This document shows, in pieces, positions 17,899-25,787 of a DNA stretch of 64,000 bases. The notes under the pieces were generated by a model. That model saw only the letters and a list, made by a program, of their open reading frames with translations, was not told the DNA's origin and ran no database searches. Made by a program: the position numbers and the translations under genes. Source of the DNA: Bog-756 sp963738545 (GTDB taxonomy: Bacteria > Actinomycetota > Acidimicrobiia > Acidimicrobiales > RAAP-2); the NCBI GenBank assembly GCA_963738545.1, contig CAVTXA010000008.1, forward strand, positions 682,001-746,000. Reading direction: 5' to 3'. Every line of letters begins with the position of its first letter. Position 1 is the stretch's first letter.

Positions 17899-20136
17899 CT
17901 ACCCCTGGCTGGCCAGACCGACCATCGGTGCGGTCAGGGGCAGTCCACCCATCGACCCGTGGTAGCGGGCGGATCCGAAGGCGAAGAGACCACCGTCCCC
18001 ACCCTCGAGCCAGTAGCCGGCGCCGTCGGGTGCACTGCTGATGGCGACCACCGGGCGGTTCAGGACCCGGCCACCCATCGAGCCGTAGAAGGGGGCGTTG
18101 CCGAAGGTGAAGACGCCCCCGTCCGCGGCCACCAGCCAGTAGCCCCCGGTCGCCGGATCCACGGCGAGACCCACGACGGGCTGGTTCAGTCGCCGGCCTC
18201 CCGTCGATCCTTGGAACCGGGCGTCCCCGAAGGTGAAGACCCCGCCGTCGCGGGCCACGAGCAGGTACCCGGCCCCGTCCGGGGTGGCGGCCAGGCCCAC
18301 GACGGGCTGGTTCAGGGTCCGCCCGCCCATGGATCCGTAGAACGGGGCGTCCCCGAAGCTGAAGACCCCCCCGTCTCGGGCCACCAGCCAGTACCCGGCC
18401 CCGTCCGGGGTGGCGGCCATGCCCACGACGGGCTGGTTCAGGGGCCGGCCGCCCATGGACCCGTAGAACTGGGCGTCGCCGAAGGTGAAGACCCCACCGT
18501 CGCGGGCCACCAGCCAGTACCCGGCCCCGTCCGGGGTGGCGGCCAGGCCCACCACGGGCTGGTTGAGGGGCCGGCCGCCCATGGATCCGTAGAACGGGGC
18601 GCCCCCGAAGGCGAAGACGCCCCCGTCCGCCCCGGCTTCCCAGTAGCCGGCGGTGGTCGGATCCACCCCGAGGGCTCCCGCCGGGAGCGTGGGACCGGTG
18701 CGCACCGGGCCGGCGTCCAGGGCCTGGAATCCCGTCATCCCGGCCACCGCCGCGACGATGTCCACCAGCACCGGGGAGAAGAAGCCCATCAGCTGGGGCG
18801 CGGTGGCCGTCGTGGTCGTCGGATCCCCCCGCAGGTAGGCCGCCCCGAGGGCACGGCGGTCGATGTTGCCCGCCGGGACCGCCTGGGTCCCCCCGGCGAT
18901 CACGTTGTCGCTGTAGCTGGACGTCGAGTCCGTGGAGTTGGGGGTGTTGAGGGGGACGATGACGTTCCCGTAGTACCGGACGTTGCCTCCGGGAAGGTTC
19001 GAATCGAGCTCCACGCCGCCGTTGATCGCCGGGCTGTTGGAGCGCAGGTTGCCGACGGCGGTGTTGAAGTAGCCGTCCACGTTGACCGAGTTGTACACGT
19101 GGATCGCCCGTCCACCGTTGCCGGCCAGGACGTTGCCCTCCAAGAGGCCGGTCTTCGTGTAGGGGGCAAGCCCGGGCACATAGGGCACCGACAGGCTGTC
19201 GACGCTGATGCCGTTCCCGTCGGTCACGAACGGGAAGCTGCCCGCTCCCGAGTTCGAGTTCACCAGGCAGATCACGTCGTAGATGTCGTTCCCGATGGCT
19301 TCGTAGCCGTAGCCACCGAGGGTGGAGCCGGTGGTGTCGACGGCGCCGTAGAACGAGATGCCCGAGGTGTTGTTCGGGCTGTACTTGCTCGTCTCGTGTA
19401 TCCGGTTGAACGAGACATTGACCAGATCCCACCCGCCCGCCGGCAGGGGTTGTCCGTTGTAGACGACCGCGGGGGTATAGAAGCAGTTCACCCCACCACC
19501 GGGGAAGTCGTGGATGTTGTTGTTCCAGACGTACACGTGGTCGGCACCACGGAACACCGCCACCCCGGACGGATTGGTGTTGGTCGAGGACTGGACTCCC
19601 TCCACCTCGAAGCCGTAGAACCCGACGAAGCTGGACTGCTGGATGTCCACGCCGTCGTCGCCCGAGTTGTTGGCCACATCGATGATCGGGGTGACGCTGT
19701 CACTCATGCTCTCGATGGAGAGCCAGTGGGTCGGATCCCCCCGATAGCCGTAGATGCTCAAGTAGCCGTAGCTGCCCGGCCCGACCAGGATCCGGTCGCC
19801 GGGTCTGGCCACGTCGACGGCGTGCTGGATGGTGGCGTAGGCGGTCGATGGCGAGGTCCCGGTGTTGGTGTCCGACCCGCCGTTGGCCTCGACGTAGACG
19901 GTGCGGGTCCCGGAGATGACGGCCTGTTCGAAGCGGGCTCGCAGTTGATTGCTGGGCGCCGCCGCGGCCTCGGACCCGGTGACCCCCAGGCTGATCGTGG
20001 CCAGGAGCGTCCCCGCGGCCACCACGACGCACACGGCTGCGGTGACCCACCGCCGATGGCGGGCGCTCCCGGTGATCGGGTCAGTCGTGCTGGCTCGGGA
20101 CGAGGCTGGCGAGGCAACAAAGAATGACCATTTCAT
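17899..20136 (-). CDS. secreted right-handed beta-helix protein with C-terminal six-repeat domain
   Basis: A 745-aa exported protein. Residues about 28-58 are a signal/anchor (VTAAVCVVVAAGTLLATISL). Residues about 75-400 are a parallel beta-helix of the pectate-lyase/DUF1565 kind: YVEANGGSDTNTGTSPSTAYATIQ and PGDRILVGPGSY are typical starts of such domains, followed by NNNIHDF, SFNRIHE and GNDIYD coils. After a linker, six 42-residue repeats (GYWLVARDGGVFTFGDA type) fill the C terminus. Beta-helix domains of this kind bind or cleave polysaccharides; catalytic residues were not identified. It is convergent with the sulfatase and is a distant paralogue, in its repeat part, of the frameshifted protein at 13.2-15.7 kb. 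Confidence 0.8.
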   Translation of the reverse strand: MKWSFFVASPASSRASTTDPITGSARHRRWVTAAVCVVVAAGTLLATISLGVTGSEAAAAPSNQLRARFEQAVISGTRTVYVEANGGSDTNTGTSPSTAYATIQHAVDVARPGDRILVGPGSYGYLSIYGYRGDPTHWLSIESMSDSVTPIIDVANNSGDDGVDIQQSSFVGFYGFEVEGVQSSTNTNPSGVAVFRGADHVYVWNNNIHDFPGGGVNCFYTPAVVYNGQPLPAGGWDLVNVSFNRIHETSKYSPNNTSGISFYGAVDTTGSTLGGYGYEAIGNDIYDVICLVNSNSGAGSFPFVTDGNGISVDSLSVPYVPGLAPYTKTGLLEGNVLAGNGGRAIHVYNSVNVDGYFNTAVGNLRSNSPAINGGVELDSNLPGGNVRYYGNVIVPLNTPNSTDSTSSYSDNVIAGGTQAVPAGNIDRRALGAAYLRGDPTTTTATAPQLMGFFSPVLVDIVAAVAGMTGFQALDAGPVRTGPTLPAGALGVDPTTAGYWEAGADGGVFAFGGAPFYGSMGGRPLNQPVVGLAATPDGAGYWLVARDGGVFTFGDAQFYGSMGGRPLNQPVVGMAATPDGAGYWLVARDGGVFSFGDAPFYGSMGGRTLNQPVVGLAATPDGAGYLLVARDGGVFTFGDARFQGSTGGRRLNQPVVGLAVDPATGGYWLVAADGGVFTFGNAPFYGSMGGRVLNRPVVAISSAPDGAGYWLEGGDGGLFAFGSARYHGSMGGLPLTAPMVGLASQG
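17902..18648 (-). repeat. six 42-aa (126-bp) repeats, second array
   Basis: Six units end the protein; the last is three residues short. They share the GYWLVA-DGG-F-FGDA-FYGSMGG--LNQPVVG consensus but differ far more from one another at DNA level than the 14.7-15.5 kb array, so this array is older or evolves without homogenisation. Confidence 0.9.
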
Positions 20137-20266
20137 GGGTTGACTATCGCGCGATCAACCTGACTCGGCATCATTTGTCGATACCGTCCGGGGAACAAAT
20201 GGACTGTCGGCAATGTATGACCTCTGTCCGATCGTGAGATGGAGACAGACAGCTGAGTCCGTCTGC

Positions 20267-20710
20267 TCAGTCCGGCACGGGCTGGTAGCGGGCCACCGAG
20301 AAGGCCAACAGCATCGGCACATTGACGGCGAACAGGGCCAGCATCACGCTGAAGAGCGTCAACTGCCGGGACGGGGTGTGGTCGAAGATGAAGACGTACT
20401 CGAGGATGCCGGCGATGACGAGGTAGGCGATGAGGGCCCAGCCAAAAACCCGGAAGAACACGTCCCAGGCAAAGGACGGGATCCGCCAGAGGAGCACCAC
20501 GTTGATCAGGAGAACGAGGCCGCCGGCGGCGGCGAGGACCACAGCAGGAACCAGCGTCGTATGGTGGTCGTAGTGGGCGGCCATCCAGATGCCCCCCGCC
20601 ACCACCAGCGCCAGGGTGAGCGTGGCCAGCCTGGCCACCGGGGGCAGGGTGGACTGCCGGAGGTCGACCTCGTCGGGTTCGGGTCGCAGCTGCTCGGTGG
20701 CGGTGCTCAT
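20267..20710 (-). CDS. four-helix integral membrane protein of unknown function
   Basis: 147 aa with a polar N terminus and about four membrane helices (LATLTLALVVAGGIWMAAHY, VVLAAAGGLVLLINVVLLW, VFGWALIAYLVIAGILEYVFIF, LTLFSVMLALFAVNVPMLLAF). ATG 20710 overlaps the stop of the upstream gene (ATGA), so both are translated together and probably form one complex. I recognise no family. Confidence 0.75.
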   Translation of the reverse strand: MSTATEQLRPEPDEVDLRQSTLPPVARLATLTLALVVAGGIWMAAHYDHHTTLVPAVVLAAAGGLVLLINVVLLWRIPSFAWDVFFRVFGWALIAYLVIAGILEYVFIFDHTPSRQLTLFSVMLALFAVNVPMLLAFSVARYQPVPD

Positions 20711-21390
20711 CGGCTGGCCAGGAAGGTCATGATGAGGATGGTGGCGATCTGCATGAGGCCGGTAATCCCCGCCGTGTAGACGAAGATCTTCATCAACCGT
20801 CCGATGCGCTCCCCATTGGGACGGGGCTTCTTGAGTTCGAAGAGGACGGCGAGATTGGCCGGTTCAAGCAGGCCGAGGGCAATGACCGCCATGACGCCGA
20901 CGATGATGTAGGAGGCCACCAGCCACCCGTGGTGCGGGTAGTTGGCGTCGAGGTTGCCGAGATGACGGGCCAGTTGGAATCCGGCCCCCAGGGTCATGGC
21001 CACCAGGGTGGGCATGATGAGAAGCATCTTGGGCATGAAGCGGACCGTGAACTCCACGCGGGCCGGGATGGACAGGCGTCCCAGGATCGGTCCGATGATC
21101 AGCCCCAGGAAGAGATCGATACTCGTCCACAGGCCCCCGCCTCCGACGTGGAAGAACGTGAGCGCCCACAGGTTGTTGGTGCTGATGGCCACCACGAGAC
21201 CGATGAGCAGGACGGCCACGATGGGAAGGCCCTTCACGGGCACGATCGAGAACTCGAGCGGCGGGGGAGGGCCACCCCGGGCCTCGGGAGGTGATGCACC
21301 GGTGTCCGGGGGTCCCGGTTCGCCGACCACCACCCGGTCCGTTCCGGCGGTCTCCGTCACAGCTTGGTCCGTCACCGCTGTGTCCGTCAT
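20707..21390 (-). CDS. integral membrane protein, possibly DUF2269-like
   Basis: 227 aa from ATG 21390, which is preceded by GAGAGGGG at a good distance; a longer frame to 21498 was rejected. A ~45-residue Thr/Val/Pro-rich cytoplasmic N terminus precedes about five or six helices. The second has LTFFHVGGGGLWTSIDLFLGLIIGP, with a His and Gly cluster as in DUF2269/CopD-like heme or metal membrane proteins, and later FQLARHLG and HHGWLVASY. This family resemblance is weak. It is coupled to the 147-aa membrane protein downstream. Confidence 0.68.
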   Translation of the reverse strand: MTDTAVTDQAVTETAGTDRVVVGEPGPPDTGASPPEARGGPPPPLEFSIVPVKGLPIVAVLLIGLVVAISTNNLWALTFFHVGGGGLWTSIDLFLGLIIGPILGRLSIPARVEFTVRFMPKMLLIMPTLVAMTLGAGFQLARHLGNLDANYPHHGWLVASYIIVGVMAVIALGLLEPANLAVLFELKKPRPNGERIGRLMKIFVYTAGITGLMQIATILIMTFLASR

Positions 21391-21498
21391 TGGTGGACCC
21401 CTCTCTCGTGCATGCCTCTCGAGCGGTGACGGGTCGTCGCAGGCCCGTCTACCTGCTCTCTTTCCGGTGACTGTACGCCCCGGGCGCCGGCATTTCAA

Positions 21499-22143
21499 TC
21501 ATGACGCCGGTCGACCAGCCGGATCGGCAGGCGTTCCCGTTGCGGACCACCGACCCCGGTGCACGCTGTTGGCCAGTGTCCGACGAGGCCGTCCCGCCGA
21601 CGAGGAAGGTGGATCGGGCTCGGCGGGCTCCCCGAGGAGGACCGCCCCGAGCCATCGCAGGTGCCGGGGAACGCCGAGCGTCGCCGCCAATCCGTCCTCG
21701 CCGCGGAAGTTTCCCAGGAAGGCGGCCCCCACGCCCCGATCGGTGGCTCCCAGCAACAGGTTCAGTACGGCGAATGCCGTGTCCACCCACCAAAAGGGGA
21801 CCACCCACTCCACCGTCTGCCCGTCGGCCCGGACCTTGTCCGACTCCCCGTACCGGGCCACGTAGGCGTCGGGGTCGGCGAAGGGAAGGATGATCACGGG
21901 CGCCCGGGACAGCCCCGGGTACCGTCGGGAGCTGGCCCGCCACGACTCGTCGGTGGTGGCCCGCCAGTAGCGGTCCGTCTCCTCGGCACCTTCCAGCACC
22001 ACGAACTCCCGTCCCTGTGTGTTCCCCGCCGACGGTGCCCGGAGCGCTTCGGCCAACAGGGCATCCACGACCTCACGGTCGAGGCTCTGTCCGGTGAAGT
22101 TCCTGGTCATATGGCGACGGGCGATGGCCTCGGTCAGCTCCAT
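21499..22143 (-). CDS. nitroreductase family oxidoreductase
   Basis: A 214-aa FMN (or F420)-using nitroreductase fold. The family start is AIARRHMTRNF (FMN phosphate-binding Arg residues); APSAGNTQGREFVVLEG is the hallmark second motif; WVDTAFAVLNLLLGATDRGVGAAFLGNF matches the dimer helix and third FMN contact; PRHLRWLGAVLLGEP is the closing strand. ATG 22143 is well supported: an exact TATCGT -10 box lies 6 nt upstream, making it a leaderless transcript. The longer frame to 22482 runs into the divergent gene. The substrate is unknown; F420 genes elsewhere in the window make F420H2 a possible cofactor but do not prove it. Confidence 0.85.
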   Translation of the reverse strand: MELTEAIARRHMTRNFTGQSLDREVVDALLAEALRAPSAGNTQGREFVVLEGAEETDRYWRATTDESWRASSRRYPGLSRAPVIILPFADPDAYVARYGESDKVRADGQTVEWVVPFWWVDTAFAVLNLLLGATDRGVGAAFLGNFRGEDGLAATLGVPRHLRWLGAVLLGEPAEPDPPSSSAGRPRRTLANSVHRGRWSATGTPADPAGRPAS

Positions 22144-22149
22144 GGGCGC

Positions 22150-22155
22150 ACGATA
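22150..22155 (-). promoter_or_regulatory. -10 box for leaderless nitroreductase mRNA
   Basis: TATCGT on the minus strand ends 6 nt before ATG 22143, so the transcript would begin at or within a base of the start codon. No clear -35 was found. Confidence 0.55.
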
Positions 22156-22264
22156 CCGGCCTCCGGGAATGTTGACCCCGCTGGTAGTGTTTGACTGATT
22201 GGCTGGCGGTCGACGGGAGTCGTCCATCGGGCCAAAGAAGTAGCAGCGCCGATGAAGAAGGATT

Positions 22265-23455
22265 GTGATTACCGTGCCCACGTTCAGGGAGATGCTGGCC
22301 AACGCCAAGTCGGCCATTCGAGAGGTTGAACCCGCCGAGGCCGCGGAGGAGATCGCCGCCGGTCCCACGGTGGTGTTGGACGTCCGTGAGCCCGACGAGT
22401 ACGAACAGGGTGCCCTACCCGGCGCCGTCCACATCCCGAGGGGCACGCTCGAGACCTCGGTGGAGGGGAGGATCCCCGACAAGTCCAGTCACGTGGTGGT
22501 CTACTGCGCGGGAGGCACCCGGTCCGCCTTCGCCGCCCAGACCCTGCAGGAGCTGGGCTACACCGACGTCGCCTCAGTCGTCGGTGGATTCAACCGATGG
22601 AAGGACGAGGGACGCGAGTGGGTTGCCCCTCAGTCCCTCAGCCCCGAGCAGCGCAACCGCTACCAGCGCCATCTGCTCCTTCCCGAGGTGGGGGAGACCG
22701 GTCAGTTGAAGCTGCTGGATTCCAAGGTCCTCCTGCTCGGCGCGGGGGGCCTGGGATCGCCCGCCGCCCTCTATCTGGCCGCCGCCGGTGTGGGCACCAT
22801 CGGCATCATCGACATGGACGTGGTGGACGCGTCCAACCTCCAGCGCCAGATCCTCCACAACACCGACCGGATCGGCGAGCGGAAGGTCGACTCGGCCAAG
22901 AAGACGCTCACCCTCATCAACCCCGACGTCAACGTCGTCACGTACGACGTGCGCCTCGGTGCCGACAACATCCTCGAGATCATCGACGGCTATGACGTGA
23001 TCGTGGACGGCACCGACAACTTCCCCACCCGCTACCTGGTCAACGACGCGTCATTGCTCAAGCGGATCCCGGTGGTGCACGGGTCCATCTTCCGCTTCGA
23101 GGGTCAGGCCACGGTCTTCAACCCCTTCGTCGGGCCGTGCTATCGGTGCATGATCCCCGAGCCCCCTCCCGCCGAGCTGGCCCCGAGCTGTGCCGAGGCC
23201 GGTGTACTCGGCGTACTGCCCGGCATCGTGGGCTCGATCCAGGCCGTCGAGGCCATCAAGATCCTGCTCGGGATCGGGGAGACCCTCCAGGGCCGCCTTC
23301 TGGCCTACGACGCCCTTGAGCAGAGCTTCCGGACCTTCAAGGTGCACCGGGATCCGCACTGCCCGGCCTGTGGTCCCGATGCCGGTGAGATCGTCATCGC
23401 CGAGTACGACGACCTGTGCATGCCCCATGCCGTGGCCCCCCCGGTCGGTGTCTGA
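22265..23455 (+). CDS. rhodanese-ThiF fusion: sulfur-carrier adenylyltransferase (MoeZ/MoeB-like)
   Basis: A 396-aa protein. Residues about 17-115 are a rhodanese domain with LDVREPDEYEQGALPGA and the active-site loop YCAGGTRS. Residues about 120-380 are an E1-like ThiF/MoeB domain: RYQRHLLLPEVG, the nucleotide loop GAGGLGSPAA, DMDVVDASNLQRQ, DGTDNFPTRYL, zinc pairs CYRC and CPAC, and a C-terminal hydrophobic closing segment. It would adenylate the C terminus of a ThiS/MoaD/CysO-like carrier and load sulfur for molybdopterin, thiamine or cysteine synthesis. The order is reversed relative to MoeZ/MOCS3, where rhodanese is C-terminal. Start: GTG 22265 is 3 nt after AAGAAGG; GTG 22274 has better spacing and is an alternative. 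Confidence 0.88.
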   Translation: MITVPTFREMLANAKSAIREVEPAEAAEEIAAGPTVVLDVREPDEYEQGALPGAVHIPRGTLETSVEGRIPDKSSHVVVYCAGGTRSAFAAQTLQELGYTDVASVVGGFNRWKDEGREWVAPQSLSPEQRNRYQRHLLLPEVGETGQLKLLDSKVLLLGAGGLGSPAALYLAAAGVGTIGIIDMDVVDASNLQRQILHNTDRIGERKVDSAKKTLTLINPDVNVVTYDVRLGADNILEIIDGYDVIVDGTDNFPTRYLVNDASLLKRIPVVHGSIFRFEGQATVFNPFVGPCYRCMIPEPPPAELAPSCAEAGVLGVLPGIVGSIQAVEAIKILLGIGETLQGRLLAYDALEQSFRTFKVHRDPHCPACGPDAGEIVIAEYDDLCMPHAVAPPVGV

Positions 23456-23512
23456 GGCGGCATCCACGGCGGGCGCCTGAGCCTCCTTTTTCCTGCTGGG
23501 AGCGGGAGACCG

Positions 23513-23518
23513 TAACCT
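23513..23518 (+). promoter_or_regulatory. -10 box for leaderless mutase mRNA
   Basis: TAACCT ends 7 nt before ATG 23526. No Shine-Dalgarno lies between, which supports leaderless translation from that ATG. Confidence 0.55.
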
Positions 23519-23525
23519 GTCCACC

Positions 23526-25133
23526 ATGACACCGGACCGCTCGTCAGCCAAGCCCGAGAACCAACGGTTCACCGACTCGGGAATCGAGATCCACCCGGTC
23601 TACGGACCTTCCGACCTGGAGGGCTGGGATCCGGACAGCCAGCTCGGTTCGCCTGGCCACTACCCCTACACCCGGGGCATCCGGGAGGACATGTACCGCG
23701 GCCGCCTCTGGACCATGCGCCAGTACGCAGGCTTCGGTACGGCCGAGTCCACCAATGAGCGGTTCAAGTTCCTCTTGGGCGCCGGCCAGACTGGACTGTC
23801 ATGCGCCTTCGACCTCCCCACCCAGATGGGGTACGACTCGGACCATCCACGTTCCGAGGGGGAGGTGGGCAAGGTGGGGGTGGCCATCGACTCCATGGCC
23901 GACATGCGCCTGCTCCTGGCTGGGCTGCCGCTCGACCAGGTCACCACCTCGATGACCATCAACGCCACCGCCGCCATCCTGCTGCTCTTCTACCAACTGG
24001 TGGCCGAAGAGAACGGGGTCGACCCGAAGCTCCTGGGCGGCACGATCCAGAACGACATCCTGAAGGAGTACGTGGCTCGGGGGACCTACATCTACCCACC
24101 GCGCCCCTCCATGCGTCTGGTCACCGACACCTTTTCCTACTGTGCCGAGCACCTTCCGGCGTGGAACACCATCTCCATCTCCGGATACCACATCCGCGAA
24201 GCGGGCTCCACGGCCGTCCAGGAGATCGCCTTCACCATCGCCAACGGGATCGCCTACGTGGAGGCGGCCCTGGCCGCCGGACTCGACGTGGACGCCTTCG
24301 CCCCCCGGCTCAGCTTCTTCTGGAACGCCCACAACAACCTGTTCGAGGAAGTGGCCAAGTACCGCGCCGCCCGCCGGATGTGGGCGAAGATCATGACCGA
24401 GCGCTTCGGCGCCAAGGACAAGAAATCCACGCTGCTGCGGTTCCACACCCAGACCGGTGGCTCGACGCTGACCGCCCAGCAGCCCGAGAACAACATCGTC
24501 CGGGTCACCCTCCAGGCCATGGCCGCGGCCCTCGGAGGGACCCAGAGCCTCCATACCAACGGCTTCGACGAGGCCCTCGGGCTGCCCACCGAGCGGGCGG
24601 CCAAGGTGGCCCTGCGCACCCAACAGATCGTGGGCTACGAATCGGGTATCGCCGACACGGTCGACCCGCTGGCTGGCTCCTGGTTCGTGGAGTCGCTCAC
24701 CGACGAGGTCGAACAGGGCGCGTGGGAGTACCTCGAGCGCATCGACACCATGGGCGGTGCCGTGGACGCCATCGAGGCGCAGTACATGCAACAGGAGATC
24801 GAGCAGGCCGCCTACGCCTACGCCAAGGACATCGACTCGGGCGACAAGGTGATCATCGGGGTGAACAAGTTCGTCGACGAGGAGCTCGAGGCCACCGAGG
24901 TCTTTCCCATCGACCCCGAGCTCCAGCGGTCCCAGGTGGCCCGGGTCAAGCGGGTGCGTGACGAGCGTTCGCAGTCGGCCGTCGACGCCGCCCTGGCCGA
25001 TGTGGAGGCCGCCGCACGCGGCACCCAGAACTTGTTGGTGCCGATGAAGACGGCACTGGCCGCCATGGCCACGCTGGGCGAGGTGTCCGACGTCCTAAGG
25101 GGCGTGTTCGGGGAGTTCCATCCCAACGGGTAG
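23526..25133 (+). CDS. methylmalonyl-CoA mutase catalytic (large) subunit, no B12 domain
   Basis: A 535-aa TIM-barrel mutase that interconverts (R)-methylmalonyl-CoA and succinyl-CoA by an adenosylcobalamin radical. Clear motifs are TMRQYAGFGTAESTNERF, FDLPTQMGYDSDHP, GGTIQNDILKEYVARGTY, SISGYHIREAGST, FAPRLSFFWNAHN and TQSLHTNGFDEALGLPT. Relative to characterised mutases, Tyr67 and Arg185 occupy the positions of P. shermanii Tyr89 and Arg207; in isobutyryl-CoA mutase these are Phe and Gln. That favours a carboxylated substrate (alignment made from memory). The cobalamin-binding domain is absent, as in two-subunit mutases, and no partner is nearby. ATG 23526 is set by a -10 box 7 nt upstream. 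The role would be propionate/odd-chain or branched amino-acid catabolism. Confidence 0.87.
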   Translation: MTPDRSSAKPENQRFTDSGIEIHPVYGPSDLEGWDPDSQLGSPGHYPYTRGIREDMYRGRLWTMRQYAGFGTAESTNERFKFLLGAGQTGLSCAFDLPTQMGYDSDHPRSEGEVGKVGVAIDSMADMRLLLAGLPLDQVTTSMTINATAAILLLFYQLVAEENGVDPKLLGGTIQNDILKEYVARGTYIYPPRPSMRLVTDTFSYCAEHLPAWNTISISGYHIREAGSTAVQEIAFTIANGIAYVEAALAAGLDVDAFAPRLSFFWNAHNNLFEEVAKYRAARRMWAKIMTERFGAKDKKSTLLRFHTQTGGSTLTAQQPENNIVRVTLQAMAAALGGTQSLHTNGFDEALGLPTERAAKVALRTQQIVGYESGIADTVDPLAGSWFVESLTDEVEQGAWEYLERIDTMGGAVDAIEAQYMQQEIEQAAYAYAKDIDSGDKVIIGVNKFVDEELEATEVFPIDPELQRSQVARVKRVRDERSQSAVDAALADVEAAARGTQNLLVPMKTALAAMATLGEVSDVLRGVFGEFHPNG

Positions 25134-25229
25134 GAGCCGCCAGAAGTTCTAGGCAGCTCGATAGCCGCCCACCCAAGGTCAGCGAAGATCAGAGTCGTCG
25201 GTTCGGGCCCCGACGGGCCGTGCCTCGAA

Positions 25230-25532
25230 TCAGTGCGGCCATTCGTCTGCGCTGCGGTCGTCCCACGTGTCGCGAAAGATCCGTATCCCCGACGCTGGCT
25301 CTTCCACTCTCCGGGCCCGCCGGACAAGCTTCCACCTCCGCCACCAGTGCCTCACCTCGGTGCTAGGGGATTCCCACTGGAGGACGGCGATGGTCTTCGT
25401 GTTGCAGTCATACGGCTTGCCGTCCTCGGTGAAGCACACCGAGGCGCCCGTGGCGGCATGGACGTAGCTGCCGCCGTGCGTACCACCCTTGGTGTAAGTA
25501 ACCGGCTGGTGACAGAGCCCGCAAACTCTCAT
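25230..25532 (-). CDS. small Cys/Trp-containing protein, unknown function
   Basis: A 100-aa reading frame beginning MRVCGLCHQPV, a CxxC pair like half of a zinc ribbon, followed by GKPYDCNTKTIAVLQW and a basic Trp-rich stretch (HWWRRWKLVRRARR). GAGG lies 13 nt before ATG 25532. It reads as a plausible protein rather than a shadow frame, but an overlapping plus-strand frame of similar length exists and there is no family match I recognise. Confidence 0.45.
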   Translation of the reverse strand: MRVCGLCHQPVTYTKGGTHGGSYVHAATGASVCFTEDGKPYDCNTKTIAVLQWESPSTEVRHWWRRWKLVRRARRVEEPASGIRIFRDTWDDRSADEWPH

Positions 25533-25750
25533 CCGCCGACCTCGAACAGCACAGCATCAATCTGGTTCACAGGGGCATATCCCTACATCTCCGCCGAGCG
25601 CCCCTCGACCGACCAAGACTACCCAACCGTCAGCGACCACATCCAGGCTGACCCGCTCTCCGTTTCGCCCCCCGAACCCAACGGGCCCGACAGATCCCTG
25701 GCCAGGGCCGCTGTGTTCGTGTCTCCATCCAATGGCCCGATGGGGCCGCA

Positions 25751-25778
25751 ATCCGGCGAGTCCCTCGATTCGCCGGAT
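25751..25778 (-). terminator. hairpin downstream of the transporter gene
   Basis: Perfect 9-bp inverted repeat ATCCGGCGA / TCGCCGGAT with a 10-nt loop, 9 bp beyond the MFS gene stop. No U-tract follows on the minus strand, so it may be a terminator or mRNA 3'-end stabiliser. Confidence 0.4.
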
Positions 25779-25787
25779 TGATCCGGG

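Noticed and set aside
17584..20127. Long plus-strand open frame opposite the beta-helix/repeat gene
   Set aside because: Its product is Gly/Arg/His/Val-rich with the 126-bp periodicity of the opposite gene, typical of an antisense shadow of a GC-rich gene; the minus strand has a signal peptide and recognisable domains.
20137..20266. Operator-like palindrome ATCGCGCGAT upstream of the beta-helix gene
   Set aside because: Only 10 bp and GC-rich; such palindromes are expected by chance in this composition.
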